From the NCBI GenBank assembly GCA_964247295.1, contig CAXTTV010000120.1:1-15267 (forward strand): a stretch of 15,267 bases of DNA, given 5' to 3'. A program made the position numbers and the translations under genes. The notes under the pieces are model-generated. The model saw nothing but the letters and a program-made list of their open reading frames with translations. It ran no database searches and had not been told where the DNA came from. This document shows, piece after piece, positions 1-8,154 of this stretch (its first letter is position 1; each line of letters starts with the position of its first letter). Source of the DNA: CAXTTV01 sp964247295 (GTDB taxonomy: Bacteria; Chloroflexota; Ktedonobacteria; Ktedonobacterales; Ktedonobacteraceae).

Positions 1-1499
1 GCAGCAACCAGGGAATTAGCCGTCAGCAGCGGCGCGAAAAGGGTAGTGAGCCTGTCCATGTCGGCAGCGTTCGATGCCACACCGAGGATGTAGCGGTCTG
101 GTCGGATGACCGCAGCGCGGACACCTAATTGTGTGAGCCACGATATCAGCGAAACGGTGTCGGCGGAAATCACCTTGGCCCCCAACACCTGCCAGAATGC
201 CTTTGTCGCAGGTGTTACCTTTTCAAGCAGAGCTGCGTCGCCTACGACTACAAAAGCGTATCCCACTATATCATCGAGCCAGCGACCGTCTGGCAACTGC
301 GGTTGTGGGGAGAGCGTACTTGCGGGCGCGGTTGTGTCGTGGACGCCAGGTCCTAGCGATGGACGTGGTGCTACCTTTGCCTCTTCCTCTTCGCCAGGTG
401 CTCGTTTTTTTAGCGCCATCTCATCGATTGCATGCGCCAGATAGATAGAGAGTTCCGTAAATGCCCGCACATGTGGGGAACGCTCGGTCTCATAGGTATC
501 GAGCAGCGTATCGGGTGCTGTGCCTCGCACAACTCTGGTCAGCTTCCAGGCGAGATTGCTTATGTCGCGAATGCCTGAACATAGTCCTTGCCCCATTTTA
601 GGAGGCATCTGGTGAGCGGCATCTCCCGCGATAAGTACCCGTCCTTTACGCCAGCCTTGAGCAATCATCCCGTGAAACTCATAGACATCAGCGCGTTGGA
701 TTACAAAGTCATCAGACTTGAACCAGGGACTGATCAACTCATTCACACGTTCATGTCGCTCCATCTCTTCTGGCAAATCTTCAGGCTCCAACTTAAACTC
801 GAAGCGCAAGTGGGGGGCAACCATAGGAACATATGTGACCGGGCGCACCGGACGGCAGTACTCGAACATCTTCTCTTGTGGCAGTTGCACGCCAGGTTGT
901 AACATCACATCAACAATGAGCCATCGCTGTGTGCCATGTAAATCTTCAAGCGGCGAGTCCATGGCGCTGCGCACAAACGAGTTGGCCCCATCGCAGCCGA
1001 CAACAAAGCGTGTCGTAAGATCATAGGTCTTTTCGCCCTTGCGCTCCCTGGCATGTACCGTCACGCTCTGCTCCTCCTGAGAAAGCGCAGTCACCTCGTA
1101 GCCGAGCAGCAACTTCGCGTTTGAAAATGTCGAGATCTCCGCTCGTAAGCGCCGCTCAAAACTGGGCTGATAGAATAGATAGTCATAGTACCAGCCCTGA
1201 TCGCTACGGCCATCCCTGATATCTAAATGGAGGAAGCGGTTCCAGTGTTCATCGAAATATTCATATCCAGCAGGGAAGGTAAAGGTTGGCTCCAACTCAC
1301 GCGCTAATCCCAGAGCCTGGAGGACACGTAGCACCTCATCATCCAGGTGGGCCGCGCGAGGTGTCTCCAGAATCTTTTCGTAACTCTCAATCCCGATAAC
1401 CGAGAGGCCCTGTTGGGCGAGGAAATTGACCAGCACCAGTCCGACTGGGCCACAGCCAACAACTACTACATCGTAATCTATCTGTTTCTGGTTTTCCAT
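1..1499 (-). CDS. MhpA-like FAD-dependent aromatic hydroxylase (3' end outside window)
   Basis: Flavoprotein monooxygenase of the PheA/TfdB/MhpA group, which hydroxylates phenolic substrates in the cytoplasm using NAD(P)H and O2. The frame is open for 499 codons from ATG at 1499 to the window edge. The Rossmann FAD motif GCGPVG is at residues 15-20. The DG motif is GCDGAN at 168-173, and the GD motif AGDAAHQMPPKMGQG is at 291-305, where FAD ribose is bound. A C-terminal thioredoxin-like domain carries VIRPDRYILG at about 464-473. MhpA-type proteins are around 550 residues, so only a short tail should be missing. AGGAG at 1508-1512, 8 nt before the ATG, supports the start. The LuxR regulator gene lies upstream on the same strand and could control it, which is inference. 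Substrate cannot be told from sequence; 3-(3-hydroxyphenyl)propionate-type or polyketide-like phenols are both possible. Confidence 0.9.
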   Translation of the reverse strand, partial: MENQKQIDYDVVVVGCGPVGLVLVNFLAQQGLSVIGIESYEKILETPRAAHLDDEVLRVLQALGLARELEPTFTFPAGYEYFDEHWNRFLHLDIRDGRSDQGWYYDYLFYQPSFERRLRAEISTFSNAKLLLGYEVTALSQEEQSVTVHARERKGEKTYDLTTRFVVGCDGANSFVRSAMDSPLEDLHGTQRWLIVDVMLQPGVQLPQEKMFEYCRPVRPVTYVPMVAPHLRFEFKLEPEDLPEEMERHERVNELISPWFKSDDFVIQRADVYEFHGMIAQGWRKGRVLIAGDAAHQMPPKMGQGLCSGIRDISNLAWKLTRVVRGTAPDTLLDTYETERSPHVRAFTELSIYLAHAIDEMALKKRAPGEEEEAKVAPRPSLGPGVHDTTAPASTLSPQPQLPDGRWLDDIVGYAFVVVGDAALLEKVTPATKAFWQVLGAKVISADTVSLISWLTQLGVRAAVIRPDRYILGVASNAADMDRLTTLFAPLLTANSLVA

Positions 1500-1606
1500 A
1501 TCAAAAGCTCCTATCTTGCCCTATTGCCACGCAATAATGTATTCAGACCGCGCATATGAGGCGTAGTTTGACCATGGCCGCTTTGCATCACGGGATTTTT
1601 GCGTAG

Positions 1607-1647
1607 AGCAGAGGTTCTTGGGAAACTATCAAGAATAGCTCTCTGCT
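1607..1647. repeat. Nested inverted repeat upstream of the hydroxylase gene
   Basis: Outer arms AGCAGAG (1607-1613) and CTCTGCT (1641-1647) enclose inner arms TTCTTG (1615-1620) and CAAGAA (1630-1635). All pairs are perfect, with a small asymmetric bulge between the two stems. It lies about 110 nt upstream of the hydroxylase start, so on the minus strand it could be an operator or a leader hairpin. On the plus strand it is followed by TTTT, but no plus-strand gene ends nearby. Confidence 0.5.
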
Positions 1648-1736
1648 TTTCTCTGTAGTATTGTATCTAGCCAGGCATGAAAAAGGCATCCTGAAAAAGG
1701 AGGGTTTTGGAGTGTATGCTATTTGTGGTACTTGTC

Positions 1737-1802
1737 CCCCTCAAAAGGAGGGGCTGGGATGAACATGATCTGTAGTACCCCTCCTTTTGATTGAAAGGAG
1801 GG
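1737..1802. repeat. Overlapping GGAGGG/CCCTCC palindromes with alternative pairings
   Basis: TCAAAAGGAGGGG (1741-1753) is a perfect 13-nt inverted repeat of CCCCTCCTTTTGA (1778-1790). Each arm can also fold locally: CCCCTC/GAGGGG at 1737-1753, and CCCTCCTTT/AAAGGAGGG (9 bp, 6-nt loop) at 1779-1802. A further AAAGGAGGGTTT-like copy is at about 1695-1706. The cluster begins about 57 nt beyond the stop of the LuxR gene (minus strand), so it may act as a transcript end, but no T-run follows it in that direction. Confidence 0.55.
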
Positions 1803-1859
1803 TTTCAGGGTGAGGTGAGTGCGTTCTATTTCTGGCTGATTGAGGGGAAGAGACTGACT

Positions 1860-4800
1860 TTAGAGGAGGTCATGATCAAGCACATAGCGCATCGCTCCAA
1901 CCCGGTTGGTTGCACCGAGCTTGCTGTAGATTATTCGCAGGTAGGATTTGACAGTGACAAGACTGATGACCAACTGCTCCGCAATCTGGGCATTGGTCAA
2001 TCCCTTTGCCAGGAGCTGGACTACCTCATACTCGCGTTTAGTCAGTCCAGCAGGAGGAGGTGAGGCCGATGATGTCGTGACTGGCGGCAAAGAAACGGCA
2101 TTCGTTTTCGCGGGCTGAATTACTGCTTGCAACACAGCCTCCAGGGCTTGTTCTGGCATCATCGTCTTACCGATGCCCCATGCGCTTAGAAAGGGTTGCT
2201 CGCCAATCTGACTTTGTATAGACTCGACGAGACGTGCGTAGCTATCCTGTTCAAGCGAGGAGATCTGTATGTTCGCCGTTTCACGTTGTCGCTGAGCCGT
2301 TCCACAGAGCTGAGCGGCTGATACAACCCTTCCCTGTTTCACCAGTATTTGAGCTAGCTCCTCCAAACAGGTAGTAATACCTTCCAGTACATCGATGGAG
2401 CGAAAAGACTTCAGGCTTTCCTTTGCCATAGTACAAGCAAGCCTGAAATCTTGCTGAAGCACTGCCGCTTGTGCTAACAACGAGGAGACGGAGGCCATGC
2501 CATGTTGATCGTCCTGCTGCTGGAAGATTTTCAAGCCCTCCATGAGCAAGAAGTGAGCACGTGGCACATCGCCCAGCGAGAGTGCGGACCGGCCTAGCAT
2601 CGAGAGCAACCAACTAATTGCCCATGAATTGCTCACCTTTTTAGAAAGGAGAAGAGCCTCCTCCAGAAGTTGATGTGCTTTCGACCTGTTTCCTTGTGCT
2701 ACAGATATATCTGCTAAATGGGTGAGCATCTCCGCACGAAAATAGATATCCCCTGCTTCACTGAAGAGAGCGATGCTGTGTTCATAGAACGCTTTAGCTC
2801 GCGCGTAGTCGCCAGCCGCCATAGCTAGCGATCCCATGGGGAAGAACGTACAGGCTAGAATCCAGGGATATGTTACCCCTCGTTCCCCAATCCATGCAAA
2901 AGTTTCCTCTGCTTGTTTGCGTGCCATCGTAATATTTCCATGAATAAGCCACTGATGTGTGAGTGCTAAGGAGGCACTGGCTACGCCCGCTGCGTCTCCA
3001 CTAGCCCGGCTGTATGCCAGGCTTTCCTGTAGCCAACTGCTAGCAAGTTCCTCGTATCGCAGAAAAAAGGCGAGTGCGCCGGCAGCATACAGCACTTTTA
3101 TACGAACCGCAGTGGAGATTGCCGACATCTCATGAGCAAGCACATGCCCAATCCAATGCCAGCCCTCCAGGATGCGGCCCTGGTTCCACCAGAACCAGAT
3201 AAGATCTCCCGCAAGGCAGGCCGAACGTTCCTGATCGCCGCTTTGTAAAAACCAGTTGAAGGCAGCTCGCAGATTCTCGTATTCACGAGCCACCAGACCA
3301 AGCCATAGGTGTTGCTGATGGCTCACAAGTTCCGGTTCAGCCTGTTCCGCAAAAGCGAGGTAGTAGACCGCATGTGCTTGTTGGATCTTTTCCATTTCAC
3401 CAGAAGCAGCCAGGCGCTCCAGAGCATACTCTCGGATCGTTTCCAACATAAACAGACGTGGCTCTCCGTGCTCATGCTCAATCTGGAGTACCAGGTTTTT
3501 ATCCACAAGCAAGGCAAGGAGATTCAGGACAGGAGTATGCAGGTCGAGTGGGTCATTGCAGACAGCCTCCGCCGCTGGTAACGTACAACCTTCTACAAAG
3601 ACCGAGAGTCGGCGGAAGAGGCGCTGTTCTTCCTCAGAGAGCAAGTCATAACTCCAGGAGATTGTGCCACGCAGCGTCTGTTGGCGCATCGGTAGGTCTC
3701 GCAAACCACTTGTCAAGATGTCGAGTCGATGCTCAAGGCGTGTGAGTAGGGTCTGAGGTGGCAGCAGTTTAACGCGGGCAGCCGCCAACTCGATAGCTAA
3801 GGGCAGCCCATCCAAGCGAGTGCAGATCTCGGCGATGACAGATGCATTCTCCTCAGTTAGTTGAAAGTCAAGTTGAACGGCTCGCGCCCTCTGCACAAAA
3901 AGGGTCACAGATGCGAATTGCGCGATAGCCTCCCATGTTGGGAGATAGTGTATGTCGGGGATGCTTAGAGGAAGGATCAGGAACTCGCGTTCGCCAGAGA
4001 TACGCAAAGCCACTCTGCTCGTGACCAGAAGTGTGAGTTGTGGACAAAACGTGAGTAGGTTAACCAACTGAGGTGCAGCCTCAACCACCTGCTCAAAATT
4101 ATCCATGAGGATCAAACAATGCTGATCGCGCAAAGCCGCGCGCACCTGCTCGAAAAAGGGGCGGTCGTTGACTTTCCAGATCCCGAGAGCCTGGGCGATG
4201 GCAGCCATGACTTGAGTAGGGTCGCTAAGAGCTGCGAGCGAGACGAAAAAGACGCCATCAGCAAAGTGGTCTCGCAGGACATGTGCGACCTCCAGGCCCG
4301 AGCGAGTTTTGCCAACCCCTGGTGCGCCAGTGAGGGTTACGAGTCGGACAGTTGATTGCCGAAGGAGTTCACAAACTCCCTGTACCTGTTGCTCGCGTCC
4401 AATCAGTGGTGTGAGTGGCAACGGCAAACTTCCTTGAACGCCATGAGCTACTATCGAGGGGTGTGTCGAGGCGACTGCTATCGAGGACCATTGACGAACA
4501 CGCCGCTTCAAGCGAAGATTGGCCTTCTCGGCTATAAAGGTATTTTCGTGCTTTATAGTTAACATTGTCGCGGCAGCGCGTAGGTATTCAAGTGAGAGCA
4601 TGTCCGACGTGCCCAGGTATCTGGAGAGGGGTTGGCCATCCGGCTTGCGATAAGCTCTCAAATACCAGGTTCCACGTTTAGGACCTGTTCGTTCCTTGCG
4701 AGCCGTAAAGCCACCGGCGTCACTAACAAAGGTGAATGTCGAGGCACTTTTCAACCAGTGAAACCAGGCAGGAGTATTAACGAGGATGATATGCTCTTGT

Positions 4801-4877
4801 CCATCTTGTTGATACATCAGTGTATCGTCTCGTATAGAAGGAGATAGATAGGCCATAGGTTTGCTCTTCTTCTCCAT
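1860..4877 (-). CDS. MalT-like LuxR transcriptional regulator with NB-ARC ATPase
   Basis: STAND-class signal-transduction ATPase expected to oligomerise on nucleotide and ligand binding and activate transcription. An N-terminal module (about 30-110) contains WYLRAYRKPDGQPLSRYLGT, resembling the arm-type DNA-binding fold of integrases. The NB-ARC domain runs from about 155 to 440: LIGRE at 158-162, Walker A GAPGVGKT at 184-191, Walker B LILMDN at 255-260, VTSR at 285-288 and GLPLAIELAAAR at 357-368. A winged-helix region follows, then a long helical, TPR-like section (about 480-900). A LuxR/GerE HTH occupies 944-1005 (LTKREYEVVQLLAKGLTNAQIAEQL). Length 1005 fits the class. ATG at 4877 lacks a clear ribosome site. 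ATG at 4856 (Met8) is an alternative, with the purine run GGAGAAGAAGAG ending 7 nt upstream. The hydroxylase gene follows on the same strand, and the NB-ARC gene at 5361 is divergent. The ligand is unknown. Confidence 0.93.
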   Translation of the reverse strand: MEKKSKPMAYLSPSIRDDTLMYQQDGQEHIILVNTPAWFHWLKSASTFTFVSDAGGFTARKERTGPKRGTWYLRAYRKPDGQPLSRYLGTSDMLSLEYLRAAATMLTIKHENTFIAEKANLRLKRRVRQWSSIAVASTHPSIVAHGVQGSLPLPLTPLIGREQQVQGVCELLRQSTVRLVTLTGAPGVGKTRSGLEVAHVLRDHFADGVFFVSLAALSDPTQVMAAIAQALGIWKVNDRPFFEQVRAALRDQHCLILMDNFEQVVEAAPQLVNLLTFCPQLTLLVTSRVALRISGEREFLILPLSIPDIHYLPTWEAIAQFASVTLFVQRARAVQLDFQLTEENASVIAEICTRLDGLPLAIELAAARVKLLPPQTLLTRLEHRLDILTSGLRDLPMRQQTLRGTISWSYDLLSEEEQRLFRRLSVFVEGCTLPAAEAVCNDPLDLHTPVLNLLALLVDKNLVLQIEHEHGEPRLFMLETIREYALERLAASGEMEKIQQAHAVYYLAFAEQAEPELVSHQQHLWLGLVAREYENLRAAFNWFLQSGDQERSACLAGDLIWFWWNQGRILEGWHWIGHVLAHEMSAISTAVRIKVLYAAGALAFFLRYEELASSWLQESLAYSRASGDAAGVASASLALTHQWLIHGNITMARKQAEETFAWIGERGVTYPWILACTFFPMGSLAMAAGDYARAKAFYEHSIALFSEAGDIYFRAEMLTHLADISVAQGNRSKAHQLLEEALLLSKKVSNSWAISWLLSMLGRSALSLGDVPRAHFLLMEGLKIFQQQDDQHGMASVSSLLAQAAVLQQDFRLACTMAKESLKSFRSIDVLEGITTCLEELAQILVKQGRVVSAAQLCGTAQRQRETANIQISSLEQDSYARLVESIQSQIGEQPFLSAWGIGKTMMPEQALEAVLQAVIQPAKTNAVSLPPVTTSSASPPPAGLTKREYEVVQLLAKGLTNAQIAEQLVISLVTVKSYLRIIYSKLGATNRVGAMRYVLDHDLL

Positions 4878-4982
4878 TGCCGATTCAGCATGGCTTCGGT
4901 GACCAAATCATCATATGAGTATTGAAAACATTGTAACACATATCCCATAACGATGCTATAGTGACAGCGACCAACCCTGGGT

Positions 4983-5025
4983 TATTTCATTCTGGCAAGA
5001 AAGGGGTGAGGCTGGCAAACCCCTG
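4983..5025. repeat. Dispersed repeat, copy A
   Basis: TATTTCATTCTGG (4983-4995) is identical to 15207-15219. It is followed by CAAGAAAGGGG, which matches the other copy except at two positions, and then by a GC-rich tail with a small hairpin, ACCCC/GGGGT. It lies about 105 nt upstream of the LuxR gene start. Copy B has the same position relative to another minus-strand gene. Confidence 0.6.
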
Positions 5026-5090
5026 ACGGGGTGAAGGCGCGTTTTCTTGCGGCAATAAATATACTTGGAACTGTAAAATAAAATCATTTT

Positions 5091-5115
5091 ATAAGTAAAA
5101 ATATATTTTACTTAT
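5091..5115. repeat. Perfect 10-bp AT-only inverted repeat
   Basis: ATAAGTAAAA (5091-5100) and TTTTACTTAT (5106-5115) are perfect inverted repeats around the 5-nt spacer ATATA. A second, shorter one (TAAAAT/ATTTTA, 5074-5091) is adjacent. The dyad symmetry in a divergent promoter region suggests an operator, but this is inference. Confidence 0.5.
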
Positions 5116-5360
5116 ATCCATTCCATTTATTGAAAAAGATGATATCAATCTAAAATTTCTAAAGTTTACTATAGATTATGCCTCCGTGTATGGAATATAA
5201 TTTAGTAAATATAAATTATAGGTAAACGTGGATATTTGATAATAATGTTTCGAGGGGATGAGAAGCACGCAAAATATCTATAACAAAGTCAAAAAAGTAG
5301 GTGGATGGAATAGATGATCGAGGAAAAATTCTTTCCAATGTAAAGAAGGTATCTATTATC

Positions 5361-6647
5361 ATGAATAAGAAGCGCTATTTGCGTCTTGAACGAGAACAAC
5401 GTGGTTGGTCTCAATCCCGACTTGCCGAACTTCTTGAAACCAGTTCGATCTCTATCAGTCAGTGGGAGCGAGGTGTTTTTCTGCCTTCTCCCCATTTTCG
5501 CGAAAAGCTCTGCACTGTGTTTGAGAAAGACGCTCAAACACTAGGATTAGCCCTAGAAAGTAGCGTTGAGCAATCATATCGCTCTGATCCATTTATCCCA
5601 TTTCAAAGCTTTCCAACCTCGGGGCTTGTTGGGCGTGATGCCATTCTCAACTTGCTGGTTGAGCATCTGTGTTCCAAACTTCGCCCATCCACAGTAACGC
5701 TCCATGGCTTACCCGGTGTTGGCAAGACTGCTCTTGCGATGGCTCTGACGCATATTCCGGCAATTCAAGATCAGTTTCCGGATGGCGTTCTCTGGGCTGA
5801 CCTGGGTCTTGATCCTCACCCTTTTGAGCAGCTTTCACGTTGGGGTTGTCTCCTTCAAATCCCTGAGATGGAGATGAAAGTATGTTCTGATCTCTTTTCT
5901 CTTGCTCAATGTTTGAGAAGGTATATCGGCTCGCGGAAATTTCTCATCGTGCTAGATGATATCTGGCAATTTGATGCTGCCCAGGCCCTAGAAATTGGTG
6001 GATGCAACTGTGTACATGTGATTACCACTCGTTTACCTAGGCTCGCTGCCCGGATTAGTGAGCAGAACACTTTTCATATCCCTGAATTGGAAGCATCCGG
6101 GGGGAAAGCGCTCCTGGCCCACTTTCTTCCGAACCTGTTAGACCAGGAGCCCGAAGCGATCGAGCAACTTGTACAGCGGGTGGGGATGTTGCCACTTGCA
6201 CTCATACTCATTGGGAAACATCTCTCTCCTTATGACTATCTGGGACAGTCGCAGAGGATGCACAATGCCCTTCAATCTCTTTGTGAGGTTTCAACTCGCC
6301 TCCAACTCAGTGAGCCACAGTCATTTGTGGCCCACCATCCTAGTCTTCCACCGGAGCAAACCATCTCGTTGAAAACGACCATTAGGATAAGTGTTCAACA
6401 ACTCTCTGTGACTGCTCAACAGGCTCTTCGACAGCTAGCGATTATGCCCGCCAAACCCGATAGCTTTTCGCAAGAACTGGTGACTGCCTTATTTCCCAAT
6501 GGAGAGGAATTGCTCCATGAATTGCTAGATGCTGGCCTTATCGAGGAGTACAAGGATCAACGTTACACGCTGCATCAAACGGTTGCCGACTACACCAGGA
6601 TGATTGTCCAGCAGGAAGACAGTGAGCAAGAAAGAATTTATATGTAA
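5361..6647 (+). CDS. HTH-XRE/NB-ARC STAND protein, paralogue 1, no C-terminal sensor
   Basis: Predicted cytoplasmic nucleotide-binding switch with an N-terminal helix-turn-helix. Numbering from ATG 5361, the XRE-type HTH spans about 8-60 (RGWSQSRLAELL, ISQWERG). NB-ARC follows: GLVGRD at 88-93, Walker A GLPGVGKT at 116-123, Walker B FLIVLDDIW at 194-202, TTR at 222-224 and MLPLA at 276-280 in place of GLPLA. A winged-helix segment ends with YTLHQTVADY (402-411), the MHD-equivalent position. The protein stops at 428, where relatives usually continue into TPR or WD40 repeats. The frame extends upstream to ATG 5301, but the paralogue aligns from about Met21, so 5361 is preferred, with a weak AAGAAGG about 11 nt before it. 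The next gene is a clear paralogue on the same strand 124 nt downstream, and the two are probably cotranscribed. Role unknown: a transcription regulator, or a conflict/defence-type STAND. Confidence 0.85.
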   Translation: MNKKRYLRLEREQRGWSQSRLAELLETSSISISQWERGVFLPSPHFREKLCTVFEKDAQTLGLALESSVEQSYRSDPFIPFQSFPTSGLVGRDAILNLLVEHLCSKLRPSTVTLHGLPGVGKTALAMALTHIPAIQDQFPDGVLWADLGLDPHPFEQLSRWGCLLQIPEMEMKVCSDLFSLAQCLRRYIGSRKFLIVLDDIWQFDAAQALEIGGCNCVHVITTRLPRLAARISEQNTFHIPELEASGGKALLAHFLPNLLDQEPEAIEQLVQRVGMLPLALILIGKHLSPYDYLGQSQRMHNALQSLCEVSTRLQLSEPQSFVAHHPSLPPEQTISLKTTIRISVQQLSVTAQQALRQLAIMPAKPDSFSQELVTALFPNGEELLHELLDAGLIEEYKDQRYTLHQTVADYTRMIVQQEDSEQERIYM

Positions 6648-6771
6648 CCATTACCATAAGGTAGGAATACAACGAAAAATAGGAGAAGAACGTAAGGGTA
6701 GATATGAATCTACAGTAAGCTTTCGGAAGATGTTGGAAGATATGGTTATCAAGAAGAAAAGAGGGCAGGAG

Positions 6772-8154
6772 ATGGTTTTTATAGCTCCGAAACATCCTCT
6801 GCGTGTTCAGCGAGAACTCCGTGGCTGGTCTCAAATCCGCCTGGCTGAGCTTCTTGGTACGAGATCGAAATCTATCAGTCAATGGGAACGAGGTGTTTTT
6901 CTGCCTTCTCCTTATTTTCGCGAAAAACTTTGTGCTTTATTTGAGATGGACGCGCAGACGCTGGGTTTTCTTGCGAAAACTAATACAGAGAACCTATACT
7001 TTTATGATCCATTAATTCCTCTTCAAGGTCTCCCGCCCTCTGGCTTGATTGGACGTGATACACTTCTGAGTTTTCTAAAAAAGAAGCTGTGTGTCAGGCC
7101 GTATCCTCCAATCATCACTCTTCATGGATTACCGGGTGTGGGGAAAACGGCTCTCCTCCAGGCCCTCGTGCATATGCCATCTCTCCGAGAGTATTTCTCC
7201 GGGGGAATTCTCTGGGCTGGTCTTGGTTTCCACCCCGATCTCTTTGGACTGCTTTTTCGCTGGGGGAAACTTCTCCAGATTTCCCAAGAAGAGTTGCAAT
7301 GTATGAAAGATTGTAGTTCCCTTGCCAGATGTCTGCGATCGCATATCGGCTCGCGCAAACTGCTCATTGTCCTTGACGACATCTGGCATCTGGAGGATGC
7401 TCAAGTTCTCAAAATTGGCGGGGCGAATTGTGCATATCTGGGTACCACTCGCTTCCCAGGAGTGGCGGTGAGGCTTAGTTCGCAACATGTTATACATGTA
7501 CCTGAGCTAGAGGTAAGGCAAGGAAAAGCATTACTTACTCGTTTCCTTCCTCATTTTTCAACCTATGAATCTGAAGCGATCGAACAATTGGTACAAAAGG
7601 TAGGAATGCTTCCTCTAGCCCTGACGCTGATCGGTAAGCATCTTTATCCCTATGATTATCTGCGACAATCCCAGGACCTTAAACAAGCAGTGCAACACCT
7701 TCTTGACGTTTCGACTCGTCTGCATTTGGGGCAACCTCAGTCTCTGGTTGAACATCACCCAAGTATCCCACCAGAACATTCACTCTCTCTTGAGGCTGCG
7801 ATCGCTGTCAGCGTTCATACGCTTTCACCCGAAGCTCAATCCGCCCTTCGCTCACTCTCGATCGTACCAGCAAAACCGAACTGTTTTTCGCGAGAGTTTG
7901 CGGAAGCTTTGATCCCATCTTCACCCGAAGCTCTGGATGATCTATTAGATACTGGTCTGGTTGAAAATTATGGAAGAGGACGTTACACTATACACCAAAC
8001 AATAGCCGATTACGCTTCCACTTTTATAGCAAAGGGTATGGCATCATCTATTGCTGGTCAAGCCATTCAATCCGCTCCCTCACAGATCAATACTGTATCA
8101 GACGTTTTTGATGATGTAGAGGCGGGAATGTACCAACGTTCAAGCGCTACTTGA
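6772..8154 (+). CDS. HTH-XRE/NB-ARC STAND protein, paralogue 2, no C-terminal sensor
   Basis: Second copy of the upstream gene; more than half of the residues match by eye and long DNA stretches are near-identical over the HTH. Numbering from ATG 6772, the HTH spans about 11-62 (RGWSQIRLAELLGT, ISQWERGVFLPSP). Further motifs are GLIGRD at 91-96, Walker A GLPGVGKT at 119-126, Walker B LLIVLDDIW at 197-205, TTR at 225-227, MLPLA at 279-283 and YTIHQTIADY at 405-414. It ends at residue 460 with about 40 low-complexity residues and no TPR or WD repeats. The frame is open back to ATG 6604, overlapping the previous gene, but that extension is lysine/arginine-rich and absent from paralogue 1. GAGGG six nt before ATG 6772 supports the shorter start. 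All nucleotide-binding motifs look intact, so it is likely functional as a switch. Confidence 0.85.
   Translation: MVFIAPKHPLRVQRELRGWSQIRLAELLGTRSKSISQWERGVFLPSPYFREKLCALFEMDAQTLGFLAKTNTENLYFYDPLIPLQGLPPSGLIGRDTLLSFLKKKLCVRPYPPIITLHGLPGVGKTALLQALVHMPSLREYFSGGILWAGLGFHPDLFGLLFRWGKLLQISQEELQCMKDCSSLARCLRSHIGSRKLLIVLDDIWHLEDAQVLKIGGANCAYLGTTRFPGVAVRLSSQHVIHVPELEVRQGKALLTRFLPHFSTYESEAIEQLVQKVGMLPLALTLIGKHLYPYDYLRQSQDLKQAVQHLLDVSTRLHLGQPQSLVEHHPSIPPEHSLSLEAAIAVSVHTLSPEAQSALRSLSIVPAKPNCFSREFAEALIPSSPEALDDLLDTGLVENYGRGRYTIHQTIADYASTFIAKGMASSIAGQAIQSAPSQINTVSDVFDDVEAGMYQRSSAT

Larger units (their letters stand above)
1500..1859. other. Intergenic region between LuxR regulator and hydroxylase
   Basis: I find no credible gene in these 360 nt. 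They must hold the end of the regulator transcript and probably the hydroxylase promoter, although I see no convincing -35/-10 pair. The region contains the nested hairpin at 1607-1647 and a cluster of GGAGGG-type palindromes at 1692-1809. Confidence 0.6.
4878..5360. other. Divergent intergenic region with AT-rich stretch
   Basis: These 483 nt separate the minus-strand LuxR gene from the plus-strand NB-ARC gene and must hold both promoters. The left part carries one copy of a dispersed repeat (4983-5025). From about 5056 to 5300 the base composition turns sharply AT-rich. A weak promoter candidate for the plus strand is TTGAAA (5130-5135) with TAAAAT (5151-5156), but the spacer is only 15 nt. 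A lone TATAAT sits at 5196-5201 without a good -35. I see no credible coding sequence. Confidence 0.55.

Noticed and set aside
1..1500. Several plus-strand frames of 70-112 codons
   Set aside because: They lie opposite a continuous 499-codon flavoprotein frame with all three FAD motifs in order.
1737..1802. CRISPR-like array from the repeated GGAGGG motifs
   Set aside because: The repeats are short, irregularly spaced and in alternating orientation, with no unique spacers and no cas genes.
5301..5360. Longer N-terminus for NB-ARC paralogue 1
   Set aside because: The alignment with paralogue 2 begins near Met21 (5361), and the extra 20 residues show no HTH-family similarity.
6604..6771. Upstream extension of NB-ARC paralogue 2 overlapping paralogue 1
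   Set aside because: The extension is lysine/arginine-rich, has no counterpart in paralogue 1, and a better ribosome site precedes ATG 6772.
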